From: Synechococcus sp. MW101C3
Lineage (GTDB): Bacteria > Cyanobacteriota > Cyanobacteriia > PCC-6307 > Cyanobiaceae
Assembly (NCBI RefSeq): GCF_002252635.1
Contig: NZ_NQKX01000007.1
Span: forward strand, 124,001-188,000
Reading direction: 5' to 3'
Length of the DNA: 64,000 bases
Positions 45,908 to 54,174 of this stretch are shown piece after piece (the first letter of the stretch is position 1; each line of letters starts with the position of its first letter). The notes under the pieces are model-generated. The model was not told the DNA's origin. It saw nothing but the letters and a program-made list of their open reading frames with translations, and did not search any database. A program made the position numbers and the translations under genes.

Positions 45908-46177
45908 ATGTCCCTGTCGCCGCCTGCCGACGGCCTCGACCCTGCGGTAGCCGCCAACGTTGATGCCGGCCGGGCGGCAGCCTCAGCCAACCCCACTGGA
46001 GCCGCACAGGCACCGAGCAACCGGGTGCTGCTCGATCAGCTCACCGAAGACCGGCTCTGGCTGCTGCGTCAGATCGATGCGGGCCGCTGGAGTGAGCTGC
46101 GCCTCGATCTGGCAGCCCTGGAGCGCGAACTGGGCCAGATGCTCGACCAGGCCCGCGAGAAGCTGCAGACCGACTGA
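45908..46177 (+). CDS. Short helical protein of unknown function
   Basis: About 89 residues from ATG at 45908 (an ATG at 45878 is also in frame). The N-terminal 35 residues are Ala/Pro/Asn-rich, the rest is a long amphipathic helix (LLDQLTEDRLWLLRQID, then LDLAALERELGQMLDQAREK) suitable for a coiled coil. There is no membrane segment. It diverges from the DUF2854 gene across 59 bp. Small coiled-coil proteins like this are common next to DUF2854 in my recollection, but I cannot name the family. Confidence 0.55.
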   Translation: MSLSPPADGLDPAVAANVDAGRAAASANPTGAAQAPSNRVLLDQLTEDRLWLLRQIDAGRWSELRLDLAALERELGQMLDQAREKLQTD

Positions 46178-46318
46178 AACGTCCGGTGGTGGGAGTGGCG
46201 ACGGCCGTTTGGCCGCCAACCCCCTCATCCGAGCGCATCCGGCCCATTCGTTCAGCAGGGCACGCCCGCTTGCTTCAGCCACGCGCGCAGGTTGGTTCAC
46301 GCATGCCCTGTCTCCTGA

Positions 46319-46828
46319 TCAGAACGGGATTTCGTCTTCCTCCTGGGTGTCAGGCACGAGAGGAGCGGAATTCCAGGTGGGTGTGGCCGGGGCGGGAGCG
46401 GCAGGTGGCGGGTTCTGCCGCACCGGCTGGCGCACAGGAGCGGCGGCCCGTGAGGCCCCCATCGGCGCAGGAGCTGGCGCCGGCGCCCTGGATGGGTCGG
46501 CGCTTCCGCCAGCACCGACCACAGCTCCGCCGAGGGGATGGAGCCGGGAGAGGGTGAACTCGGCCCGCTTCTCCTTGGTGCCATCCGGGCGGTTCACAGT
46601 GTTCATGCGCAGGCGCCCTTCCAGCACCAAGCGCTGGCCCACCTGAACGCGGTTCTGCAGGTCCTGCGCCAGATTGCCGAAGCCCACCACCTTCACCTGG
46701 CCGGGCGGGTCATCCGGGCGCAGCCCGTCGATCTGCACGGCCATCTCCGCCACCGGCGTCTGGTTGTCCTGGGTGTAGCGCACCTGGGGCGCCTCCAGCA
46801 CCACCCCCTCCAGCAAGCAGTGATTCAT
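46319..46828 (-). CDS. ssb: Single-stranded DNA-binding protein
   Basis: A 169-residue SSB from ATG at 46828. The OB fold covers about 1-105 (VLEAPQVRYTQDNQTPVAEM, then VVGFGNLAQDL and RLVLEGRLRM). A Pro/Ala/Gly-rich linker follows, ending in the acidic tip EEDEIPF that recruits partner proteins, a strong SSB mark. The OB part lacks some usual aromatic residues, so it may be a cyanobacterial variant. It diverges from cobK by about 40 bp. Confidence 0.9.
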   Translation of the reverse strand: MNHCLLEGVVLEAPQVRYTQDNQTPVAEMAVQIDGLRPDDPPGQVKVVGFGNLAQDLQNRVQVGQRLVLEGRLRMNTVNRPDGTKEKRAEFTLSRLHPLGGAVVGAGGSADPSRAPAPAPAPMGASRAAAPVRQPVRQNPPPAAPAPATPTWNSAPLVPDTQEEDEIPF

Positions 46829-46869
46829 CTCTCCGTCCGCACCGGCGGGCCACATCCTGATGCACGGCC

Positions 46870-47682
46870 GTGAAATGCACCAGCGGGCGCCTGTGGCTGA
46901 TCAGCGGCACCGGTGAAGGTCCCTGGCTCGCGGGGGCGCTGCTGGCGAACGGCTGGGAGCTGACCGTCTCCGTGGTGAGCCAAACGGCGGGGCGCGCTTA
47001 CTCCCCGCACCCCCGGCTGCTGCTGGAGGTGGGCGCGATGCAGGGCAGCGCCGGCATCCAGCGGCACCTGGAGGCGGCGCGCCTCCAGCGGCGCCCCTAC
47101 CAATGGGTGATCGACGCCAGCCATCCCTTTGCGGTGCAGATCAGCGCTCAGCTGGCGACGACCTGCCAGCCGCTGGGGCAACCGCTGCTGCGGCTGCTGC
47201 GGCCGCTGGAGCCGCACCTCGCCCCGCGGCAGACCCTGTTGAGCGATCTGCAGGCCCTGGGGAAGGAAGATCTGCGCGGTCAACGGCTGCTGCTGGCGAT
47301 CGGTGCTCGCCATCTGGCCACCGCCGCTGCCCATGCCAGCGGGGTGGAGCTCTTCGCACGGGTGCTGCCCACACCCGCGAGCCTGCAGCAGGCGCGGGCA
47401 GCGGGGCTGCCGGATGCCCACCTGGCCTGCCTGCGGCCGGCGGGCGGCCCACTGGGGGGGGCGGCCCTCGGCATCGAGCAGGCGCTGCTGCGGCAGTGGC
47501 AGATCAGCGCGGTGCTCTGCCGGCAGTCGGGTGGGCACACAGAGCGCGGCTGGCAACAGCTCTGTGCCGCCAGAAATCTGCAGCTGCTGTTGCTGGCGCG
47601 CCCCGCCGAACCCCCAGGGGTGGAAGGCTTGCCGCTGACAGAGCTGCTGGAGAAGCTGGGCCAGCCCGCCCGCTGGCTCTAG
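46870..47682 (+). CDS. cobK: Precorrin-6A reductase (cobalamin synthesis)
   Basis: Reduces precorrin-6A (or the cobalt form) in the corrin branch of tetrapyrrole synthesis. About 270 residues from GTG at 46870. The N-terminal LWLISGTGEG nucleotide-binding loop, the DASHPFAVQIS block (about 82-92) and the later RxSGG-like CRQSGGHTE are typical for CobK/CbiJ. cutA starts 2 nt after its stop. No other cob genes are nearby. Confidence 0.9.
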   Translation: MKCTSGRLWLISGTGEGPWLAGALLANGWELTVSVVSQTAGRAYSPHPRLLLEVGAMQGSAGIQRHLEAARLQRRPYQWVIDASHPFAVQISAQLATTCQPLGQPLLRLLRPLEPHLAPRQTLLSDLQALGKEDLRGQRLLLAIGARHLATAAAHASGVELFARVLPTPASLQQARAAGLPDAHLACLRPAGGPLGGAALGIEQALLRQWQISAVLCRQSGGHTERGWQQLCAARNLQLLLLARPAEPPGVEGLPLTELLEKLGQPARWL

Positions 47683-47684
47683 CC

Positions 47685-48107
47685 ATGCCACCGCCTTCCA
47701 ACGACCCTGCCACGGCGCTCACACTGGTGCTCACCACCGAGGCGGACGCCGCCCATGCTGAGCGGCTGGCGCAGGCCCTGCTGGAGGAGCGGCTGGCGGT
47801 CTGCGTCAGCCTGCTGCCGATCACCTCGCTCTATCACTGGCAAGAAAGGATGGAGCGCAGCACGGAAGTGCAGCTGCTGATCAAAACCAGCGCCACCCAG
47901 CTGGAGGCGTTGAGGCGGCGCCTGCACGCATTGCACAGCTACGACACGCCGGAGTGGATCCACTGGCCGGCCCAGACTGAAGGCGCCTATGGCCTGTGGC
48001 TGCAGGATGAGCTGGCCGGCTCAGCCCAGATGCAGCCGCACCAGATCCTGCAGGGAGGCCTGGGGTCGGGGTCCCAGCTGGGTGACCACCAGGCCGGCGC
48101 AGAGTGA
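47685..48107 (+). CDS. cutA: CutA1-like divalent-cation tolerance protein with C-terminal extension
   Basis: A 140-residue CutA protein, a small trimeric fold linked to copper tolerance and signalling. The core spans about 10-110 with LVLTTEADAAHAERLAQALLEE-like start, AVCVSLLPITSLYHWQ and the metal-site Cys near the strand AVCV. The usual end is near residue 108 (here AYGLWLQDEL); the last 25-30 residues continue into the opposite-strand kinase gene (overlap of 87 bp). They are Gln/Gly-rich and may be a non-functional read-through tail. Confidence 0.87.
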   Translation: MPPPSNDPATALTLVLTTEADAAHAERLAQALLEERLAVCVSLLPITSLYHWQERMERSTEVQLLIKTSATQLEALRRRLHALHSYDTPEWIHWPAQTEGAYGLWLQDELAGSAQMQPHQILQGGLGSGSQLGDHQAGAE

Positions 48108-49010
48108 GCCCAGTCGACCGCAGTCCTCAAGGCTCTGGCCCTGGGTGTAGCCGTGCAGGAAGCCGGCCGCGTAGAGGTCGCCGGCGCCGGTGGTGTCCAC
48201 CAGGGGGCCCAGCTGATATGCCGCAATCGTGTGACTGGTCCCTCCGGCCAGCACCAGCGATCCCTTTTCGCTGCGGGTGAGCGCGGCCACCTTGCAGCAA
48301 CCACGCACCCGGTCCACCGCCTCCTCAAAGCTGTCGGTGGCATAGAGGGAGCAGATCTCCAGCTCGTTGGCGAAGAGCAGATCCACGTGGCCATCCACCA
48401 GTTCGAGGAAGCTGGCGCGGTGGCGCTCCACACAGAAACCGTCGGAGAGGCTGAGGGCCACCTCACCACCATGGGCGCGCACCACCTCGGCAGCGGCGAT
48501 GAAAGCCCGCTTGGCCGGCTCGGAATCCCAGAGATAGCCCTCCAGGTAGAGCACCTTCGCCTGCCCCACCAGCTCCAGGTCGAGGTCGGCGGGATCGAGC
48601 GTCACCGAGGCCCCCAGATAGGTGCACATCGTGCGCTGGGCGTCGGGGGTAACCAGGATCAGACAGCGGGCCGTGGAGGGACCGGACGTGGTGGGGGGCG
48701 TCTGGAAGTGAGCTCCCACAGAACGAATGTCGTGGGCGAAGATCCCGCCCAGCTGATCGTTGCGGACACGACCGATGAAACCGGCGCGGCCGCCCAGCTG
48801 GGCGATGCCCGCCAAGGTGTTGGCTGCGGATCCGCCTGAGGTTTCAAGGCCAGGGCCAGAGGCGGCGTAGAGGCGATCGGCCTGGGCTTCATCCACCAGC
48901 GCCATGGTGCCTTTGGTGAGGCCATGGGCAGCAATGAAGGCATCATCCGCCTGCACCAGCACATCCACGATGGCGTTGCCGATGCCGACGACATCAAATT
49001 GTCTGGGCAT
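48021..49010 (-). CDS. PfkB family carbohydrate/nucleoside kinase (adenosine kinase-like)
   Basis: A 329-residue PfkB-family kinase from ATG at 49010, which overlaps the purA stop as TGATG (an in-frame GTG lies one codon earlier). The N-terminus holds GIGNAIVDVLV and GGSAANT, and the C-terminal DTTGAGD (about 272) contains the catalytic Asp. The pattern GNAIVD and a QLGG stretch fit adenosine/ribokinase-type enzymes, common in cyanobacteria next to purA. Purine salvage is a reasonable guess from context; exact substrate is not shown. Confidence 0.88.
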   Translation of the reverse strand: MPRQFDVVGIGNAIVDVLVQADDAFIAAHGLTKGTMALVDEAQADRLYAASGPGLETSGGSAANTLAGIAQLGGRAGFIGRVRNDQLGGIFAHDIRSVGAHFQTPPTTSGPSTARCLILVTPDAQRTMCTYLGASVTLDPADLDLELVGQAKVLYLEGYLWDSEPAKRAFIAAAEVVRAHGGEVALSLSDGFCVERHRASFLELVDGHVDLLFANELEICSLYATDSFEEAVDRVRGCCKVAALTRSEKGSLVLAGGTSHTIAAYQLGPLVDTTGAGDLYAAGFLHGYTQGQSLEDCGRLGSLCAGLVVTQLGPRPQASLQDLVRLHLG

Positions 49011-50323
49011 CACGCGCTCAACAGGGCCCGCTTGGGACCGTGGATCGGATCCTCCACGACGATCGTCTGGTCACGTTGAGCCCCGAGGGACACGATGGCG
49101 ATCGGCACCTCCATCAGCTCGGCGAGGAAGCGGAGATAAGCCATTGCCGTGTCCGGCAGCTCCTCAAGCTGGCGGCAGTCGGCAGTGGAGCTCTGCCAGC
49201 CGGGCAGCGTTTCGAAGATCGGCTGACAGCGGGCGAAATCCTCGGCACTGCTCGGGAAGTGGTCGATGCGCTCGCCGTTGAGCTCATAGGCCACGCACAC
49301 CTGGATCTCGTCGAGCTCATCGAGCACATCAAGCTTGGTGATCGCCAGGCAATCGAGGCCGTTCACCTGAACGGCATAGCGGCCGATCACGCCATCGAAC
49401 CAGCCGCAACGGCGCCGCCGGCCGGTGGTGGTGCCGAATTCATGGCCGCGATCGCAGAGGTGATCGTTGAGGCTGCCTTCGAGCTCGGTGGGGAAAGGCC
49501 CTTCGCCCACGCGGGTGGTGTAGGCCTTGGCCACACCGATCACACGGTCGATCAGCGTGGGGCCCACCCCTGCGCCGATGCAGGCGCCACCGGACACCGG
49601 ATTGGACGAGGTGACGTAGGGGTAGGTGCCGTGATCAAGGTCGAGCAGGGTGCCTTGGGCCCCTTCGAACAGGATGTTCTTGCGGGCACGGGCGGCCTCG
49701 TGGATCGTGCGGGTGCAGTCGACAACGTGGGGCGCCAGCCGCTGGCCATAGGCGGCGTACTCAAGGATCACCTCCTCGGGATCGAGCGGCGGCAGGTCGT
49801 AGATGCGCTCCAGGATCAGGTTCTTTTCGGCCAGGGGAGCCAACAGGCGATCCCGCAACCGGTCCACATCGAGCAGGTCGAGCACCCGGATGCCGTTGCG
49901 CTCCGATTTGTCGGCATAGGTGGGGCCGATGCCCCGACCGGTGGTGCCGATGCGGCGATCGCCGCGGCGCTGCTCCATCGCCTGATCCAGCAGGCGGTGG
50001 TAAGGCATGGTCACGTGGGCCGTGGAGGCGAGCTTCAGGCCGGAGATGTCGATGCCGAACGTGGCGAGCATGTCGAGCTCACCGAGCATGACCTTCGGGT
50101 CGACCACCGTGCCGGAGCCGATCAGGCACGTGGTGTCGGGATAAAGAATGCCGGAAGGAATGAGGTGCAGTTTGAGCACCTTGTCGTCGACGACGATCGT
50201 GTGACCGGCGTTCACACCCCCCTGATACCGCACCACCACATCGGCGGAGCGGCTGAGCAGATCGGTGATCTTTCCCTTGCCTTCGTCACCCCATTGAGCA
50301 CCGATGACGACGACATTGGCCAA
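49010..50323 (-). CDS. purA: Adenylosuccinate synthetase (purine synthesis)
   Basis: Joins IMP and aspartate with GTP to make adenylosuccinate. The 437 residues match the family, with the GTP loop [14 protein letters not shown] at the N-terminus (about 4-17), the IMP/Asp site [14 protein letters not shown] (about 129-142) and [12 protein letters not shown] near 300. Start is TTG at 50323; this gives the expected MANVVVIG-type N-terminus. A hairpin lies just upstream at 50333-50349. The kinase gene is coupled by a TGATG overlap. Confidence 0.97.
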   Translation of the reverse strand: MANVVVIGAQWGDEGKGKITDLLSRSADVVVRYQGGVNAGHTIVVDDKVLKLHLIPSGILYPDTTCLIGSGTVVDPKVMLGELDMLATFGIDISGLKLASTAHVTMPYHRLLDQAMEQRRGDRRIGTTGRGIGPTYADKSERNGIRVLDLLDVDRLRDRLLAPLAEKNLILERIYDLPPLDPEEVILEYAAYGQRLAPHVVDCTRTIHEAARARKNILFEGAQGTLLDLDHGTYPYVTSSNPVSGGACIGAGVGPTLIDRVIGVAKAYTTRVGEGPFPTELEGSLNDHLCDRGHEFGTTTGRRRRCGWFDGVIGRYAVQVNGLDCLAITKLDVLDELDEIQVCVAYELNGERIDHFPSSAEDFARCQPIFETLPGWQSSTADCRQLEELPDTAMAYLRFLAELMEVPIAIVSLGAQRDQTIVVEDPIHGPKRALLSA

Positions 50324-50332
50324 GAAGGAAAC

Positions 50333-50349
50333 AGCGGCCCGAAGCCGCT
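50333..50349 (-). terminator. Hairpin just upstream of the purA start
   Basis: On the minus strand AGCGGC, loop TTCGG, GCCGCT forms a 6-bp stem with a stable TTCG-type loop, followed by GTTTCCTTCTT and then the TTG start of purA. It could end psb27 transcription (psb27 stops 90 bp upstream) or control purA translation, as it ends only 10 nt before the start. No classical long T run. Confidence 0.4.
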
Positions 50350-50439
50350 TCTAAGCACAAACAGAGAGCCTCTCAGATCAGCTGCCCCTTCGTAAACCCC
50401 CCAGCGGCATCCGTGATCCCGGCGGGGGTGGTCCGGGCT

Positions 50440-50913
50440 TCAGGCGCCGCGCACGGCGTTGGTTTCAGCCTTCTTGAGCTCCTTCTCGAGGCGGGCGCGC
50501 AACGCGTCGGGCAGCGGGCGGTTGGCGTAGTTGGTGTAGTGGCCGGCCAGCGAATTGACGGCGGTCTGCATGGTGGTGAAGGAGGGCAGGCCGTTCACGT
50601 TCGCCCGGGGGCGGTAAAGCGCCATGTAGTCAGAGATCAGGGCGCGGGCGTCGGTCTCGGCAGCGCTGCGGGCGGGGTCGTCCTGCTCCAGGGCGATGGT
50701 GCTCAGCAGGCTCTGGGCCACGGTCACGGTGTCGTCCACGTAGACGCCGCTGAGGTTGCCGGTGGCACTGCCACAGGCCGTGAGCGTGAGGGAGAGGCAA
50801 AGCGCGACCATCAGGGCCGACGCCATCAGCCGGCGGCCGAGACGTTGAACGGCGAGCAACAAGGGCCGGAAGGTGCCTTGGCCTGCTTCGAAACGCCAGG
50901 GGTGCGCGGCCAT
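50440..50913 (-). CDS. psb27: Photosystem II assembly lipoprotein Psb27
   Basis: Assists assembly and repair of photosystem II by binding CP43 on the lumenal side. A lipoprotein signal ends at LTAC (Cys about residue 47 from ATG at 50913), and the mature four-helix bundle (about 110 residues) matches Psb27: GNLSGVYVDDTVTVAQSLL and the YRPRANVNGL, SFTTMQTAVNSLAGHYTNY blocks. The n-region is long; an internal ATG at 50826 would leave a shorter signal. It lies about 115 bp upstream of purA and 70 bp from proS. Confidence 0.93.
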   Translation of the reverse strand: MAAHPWRFEAGQGTFRPLLLAVQRLGRRLMASALMVALCLSLTLTACGSATGNLSGVYVDDTVTVAQSLLSTIALEQDDPARSAAETDARALISDYMALYRPRANVNGLPSFTTMQTAVNSLAGHYTNYANRPLPDALRARLEKELKKAETNAVRGA

Positions 50914-50985
50914 CGGTGCTCCTGATTGAATCGGGAAACTCTATAAGCCGTGCCAGCGAGTTCCCAGGCACGCAAGCCCGAGGCC

Positions 50986-52806
50986 TCAGCAGGAGGGTGC
51001 GCCCCGGCCCAGCCGGCCCGCTTCCACCACCGCGATCAGCTGGGCGGGCAGATCAGCGGCGGCCAGCTCCTGCCGCTCGCCGCTGCGGCGCTCCACCAGC
51101 TCCACCTGGCCCTGGGCGGCCCCGCGCCCCACCACAACCCGCCAGGGAATGCCGATCAGGTCGGCGTCCTTGAACTTCACACCCGCGCGCTCGGGGCGGT
51201 CATCGAGCAACACCTCGAGCCCGCCGGCCTCCAGGGCTGCATCGAGTCGCTCGGCCAGTTCCACCTGCACAGGCTCCTGCATGTTCGCCACCACCACGAT
51301 CACTTCGTAGGGCGCGATCGGTAGCGGCCAGCAAATGCCGTTGGCGTCGTGGTGCTGCTCCACCGCCGCCTGGGCCAGCCGTGACACACCGATGCCGTAG
51401 CAACCCATCCACAGCGGCTCCTCCACTCCGGCCTCATTGGTGAAGCAGGCATCCAGGGCAGTGGAGTACTTGCGGCCCAGCTGGAAGATGTGCCCCACCT
51501 CGATGCCACGGCTGGCTTCCAGACGCTGCTCGGGGTCGTGCAGACAACGGTCACCCGGCTGGGCGGCGCGCAGATCCGCAGTGTCGGGCGTGGGCATGGC
51601 CTCGCCCCAGCAGGCTCCCACCAGGTGATGGTCGAGGCTGTTGGCACCGCAGACAAAAGCGCCGAGATCGGCGGCCGACGGATCGGCCAGCCGCAGGAAG
51701 CGCTGCTGCCAGCTCGCAGCCCCTTGCAGCAGCGCATCAGGCAGGTGGGGGCCCAGGAACCCCAGCGGCCAGGGCTCAAGCCCTTCCGCCAGAACTTGCT
51801 CAGGCGTGATCGGCTCGAGGCTCAGCAAGGCGCCTGCATCGGCGCAGCGGGCGGAAACCGCGTTGGAGAGCTTCACAGGATTGAGAGTCTGATCGCCGCG
51901 CAGGCTCACCAGCACGGGTAGGGGCCCACCGCTGGCGAAGCGGGCGAGCAGCACCAGCACCTTCACGGTTTGGGAAGGATCAAACCCATGGGCACTGCAG
52001 AGCGCCTCAATCGAGCGCTGAGCGGGGGTGGCCAGCAGGGTGGGGGGTGCCGTCGTTGCCAGTGGCACCGCCGGCTCCACCCGGGAGCAGGCACGCTCCT
52101 GGTTGGCGGCGTAACGGCCATCGGGGCTGGCGAGGATCAGATCTTCGCCGGCATCGGCGGTGACCATGAACTCCTGGCTGGCGGAACCACCGATGGCACC
52201 GCTGTCGGCCTCCACCGCCACGGCACGCAAGCCGCAACGCTCGAAGATGCGTCGGTAGGCCTGGTCCATCACGCCGTAAGCCGCTTTGAGATCCTGCTCA
52301 TCGGCGTGGAAGGAATAAGCGTCCTTCATGATGAATTCCCTGCCACGCATCAGCCCGAAACGGGGCCTGATCTCATCGCGGAATTTCGTCTGAATCTGAT
52401 ACAGACAAACCGGCAACTGTCGGTAGGAACGCAACAGATCCGCCGCCAGAGCCGTGATCACTTCCTCGTGGGTGGGGCCCAGGCCAAGCGAACGGTCCTG
52501 GCGGTCGAGCAGGTGGAACATGATGCCCTCCCCAGCGGTGTAGCCCTGCCAGCGGCCGCTGCGCTCCCAGAGCTCGCTGGGCTGCAGCTGGGGGAGAAGG
52601 GTTTCCAGCGCCCCAGTGGCGTTCATCTCTTCTCGCACAATGGCCGACACCTTCTGCAGCACACGCCACAGCAAGGGCAGGTAGGCGTAGATCCCGGAAC
52701 CGATGCGGCGGATGTAACCAGCACGCAGCAGCAGCCGATGGGAGGGAATCTCCGCCTCCGCAGGATCGTCGCGAAGCGTCACCAGCATCAGGCGGGAGAC
52801 ACGCAT
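50986..52806 (-). CDS. proS: Prolyl-tRNA synthetase
   Basis: Charges tRNA-Pro. The 606 residues are the bacterial type with a central editing (INS) domain (about 225-410, including the YAANQERA stretch at its start). Class II motif 1 is in YLPLLWRVLQKVSAIVREEMN, motif 2 in KFRDEIRPRFGLMRGREFIMKDAYSFH (about 137-165) and motif 3 in GCYGIGVSRL (about 470). The C-terminal anticodon-binding domain ends the protein. Normal length; ATG start at 52806. Confidence 0.97.
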   Translation of the reverse strand: MRVSRLMLVTLRDDPAEAEIPSHRLLLRAGYIRRIGSGIYAYLPLLWRVLQKVSAIVREEMNATGALETLLPQLQPSELWERSGRWQGYTAGEGIMFHLLDRQDRSLGLGPTHEEVITALAADLLRSYRQLPVCLYQIQTKFRDEIRPRFGLMRGREFIMKDAYSFHADEQDLKAAYGVMDQAYRRIFERCGLRAVAVEADSGAIGGSASQEFMVTADAGEDLILASPDGRYAANQERACSRVEPAVPLATTAPPTLLATPAQRSIEALCSAHGFDPSQTVKVLVLLARFASGGPLPVLVSLRGDQTLNPVKLSNAVSARCADAGALLSLEPITPEQVLAEGLEPWPLGFLGPHLPDALLQGAASWQQRFLRLADPSAADLGAFVCGANSLDHHLVGACWGEAMPTPDTADLRAAQPGDRCLHDPEQRLEASRGIEVGHIFQLGRKYSTALDACFTNEAGVEEPLWMGCYGIGVSRLAQAAVEQHHDANGICWPLPIAPYEVIVVVANMQEPVQVELAERLDAALEAGGLEVLLDDRPERAGVKFKDADLIGIPWRVVVGRGAAQGQVELVERRSGERQELAAADLPAQLIAVVEAGRLGRGAPSC

Positions 52807-52959
52807 CGAGCGAACCGGAGCAGGGGCTGGACGCTATCACCGAGCCCCTCGGCAGGGGCGAGCGGCAAGAACGACGGCGAAAGGCTCGGCGGGAACCCAA
52901 ACGCCGCGGCGATTTCTGCTACATTCATTTTTGAGTCCCAGTAGTCCAAGGTTTGTCTC

Positions 52960-53472
52960 ATGTCCACACATCCGAAGGGCGCTTTCGGGGGTGGGGTGGC
53001 CGGCCCTGGCCCTGGTTCCCCTGCGGTACCCCCACACGCTCAAGACTCCACGCCCCCCGGCGCCCCGTCCTTCAGTGCCGACGCACCCCCGGAAGGCCTG
53101 ATCACCATCGATGAGGTGCAGCGGGCTCTGAACCGCTCGCGCGCCTCGGTGTATCGCTACACCAACACCGAACCGCGCAATCTCAATCCTCCCTTCAACC
53201 CACGGCGTCTCAACCCCGAATACCGCACCGATCAGAAGGAAGCGCTGCTGTTTCACCCCAACGAAGTGGCCAGGTTCGCCCGTGACGTGCTTCGCATCAA
53301 GGAAGTCACAGTGGAAGTTCTCAACGCCCCTTCCACCATCACCCAGCAATTGCTGGGATCCATCCTTGACGAACTGCAGGGGATCCGGCGCCTACTTCAG
53401 GGCATGGAACGTGCTCCCACCGACCTGAACAGCAAACGGGAGCACATTGAGCAGTCACGGCCGGCAGCCTGA
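52960..53472 (+). CDS. Probable DNA-binding protein with AlpA/MerR-like helix-turn-helix
   Basis: A 170-residue protein of unknown family. The first 45 residues are Pro/Gly-rich and disordered. Residues about 48-115 read LITIDEVQRALNRSRASVYRYTN, then NPPFNPRRLNP and LLFHPNEVARFARDVLR, which looks like a helix-turn-helix followed by a wing, similar to excisionase/AlpA/MerR regulators ('[ST]xxxYR' recognition helix, PF...N turn). A helical C-terminal part (120-160, LLGSILDELQGIRRLLQ) could dimerise. It is followed about 80 bp later by a strong terminator. Similar proteins occur in picocyanobacteria; targets unknown. Confidence 0.62.
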   Translation: MSTHPKGAFGGGVAGPGPGSPAVPPHAQDSTPPGAPSFSADAPPEGLITIDEVQRALNRSRASVYRYTNTEPRNLNPPFNPRRLNPEYRTDQKEALLFHPNEVARFARDVLRIKEVTVEVLNAPSTITQQLLGSILDELQGIRRLLQGMERAPTDLNSKREHIEQSRPAA

Positions 53473-53554
53473 TCGCTGACTCCTGACAGGCGTTCCACAC
53501 GACGCACGGCAAGCAAAACGAAAAGATGGCATAATCGAGCCAAGATCCATGCCG

Positions 53555-53582
53555 AAATGGTGGATGAACTCCACCATTTTTG
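53555..53582 (+). terminator. Strong rho-independent terminator
   Basis: AAATGGTGG, loop ATGAACT, CCACCATTT: a perfect 9-bp stem running straight into a T tract (five Ts including the stem end). It lies 82 bp downstream of the AlpA-like gene and before the small membrane protein gene. A CATAAT box at about 53530-53535 just upstream could be the -10 of a short transcript ending here (see findings). Confidence 0.72.
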
Positions 53583-53708
53583 CAGCAGACGTTACAGACC
53601 TGCCCCAGCAGCGCTGTTCCTGCTCTGGATCTGCCACCCGAGCCCCACGGCGTTTCGGCCTTTCGTGCCGCAATCCTGAGCTCGGGGGGTGTCCCTCAAT
53701 CCCCGTCC

Positions 53709-54017
53709 ATGGACTCCGCCCAGTCTCGATTTCCAGCCGAAGACCTCCCTTCCACGCTCACTGAATCCGACGCCGACCCTGGCGAGGACCCATTCAGTAC
53801 GGAATCCCTCCTGTTTTCCAGCTCGGCCGTTGCGGGCGGCTTGATCGGCCTGATGGCCGTGTTCATTCCGTTGATCTCGGTGATGGGATCCCGCCCTGCC
53901 GTCCTGCCCCGACTGAGCCGTCTGCCAAGCGCACCAGCGCCCCTGCACCACAACCAGGCCCAGCCGCCTTCCTCGGGCATCGGTACATTGAGCCTGCCCC
54001 GAAAGGTTCTGCGCTGA
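53709..54017 (+). CDS. Small single-pass membrane protein of unknown function
   Basis: About 102 residues from ATG at 53709 (the longer frame upstream has no protein character). An acidic, Ser/Pro-rich N-terminus (about 1-35, ESDADPGEDPFSTESLLF) precedes one hydrophobic helix (about 40-62, AVAGGLIGLMAVFIPLISVM), then a Pro/Leu/Arg-rich tail. The tail could be cytoplasmic. No family recognised; composition and a single clean membrane helix make it a likely real gene. Confidence 0.5.
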   Translation: MDSAQSRFPAEDLPSTLTESDADPGEDPFSTESLLFSSSAVAGGLIGLMAVFIPLISVMGSRPAVLPRLSRLPSAPAPLHHNQAQPPSSGIGTLSLPRKVLR

Positions 54018-54174
54018 ACAGCCCCTCGCTGAGCTTGCTCACTTCCTGAACGTCCCCACAGGCAGAGCCAAGTCCAGCGGCAAGTTGTGCGATGGCAACG
54101 CCGCACGTGCTGCCCCATGAGGGCGCTCACAGGCGGTGCACTGGCGGTGCTCAGGGGCTCTGCAATGTCTGCTC

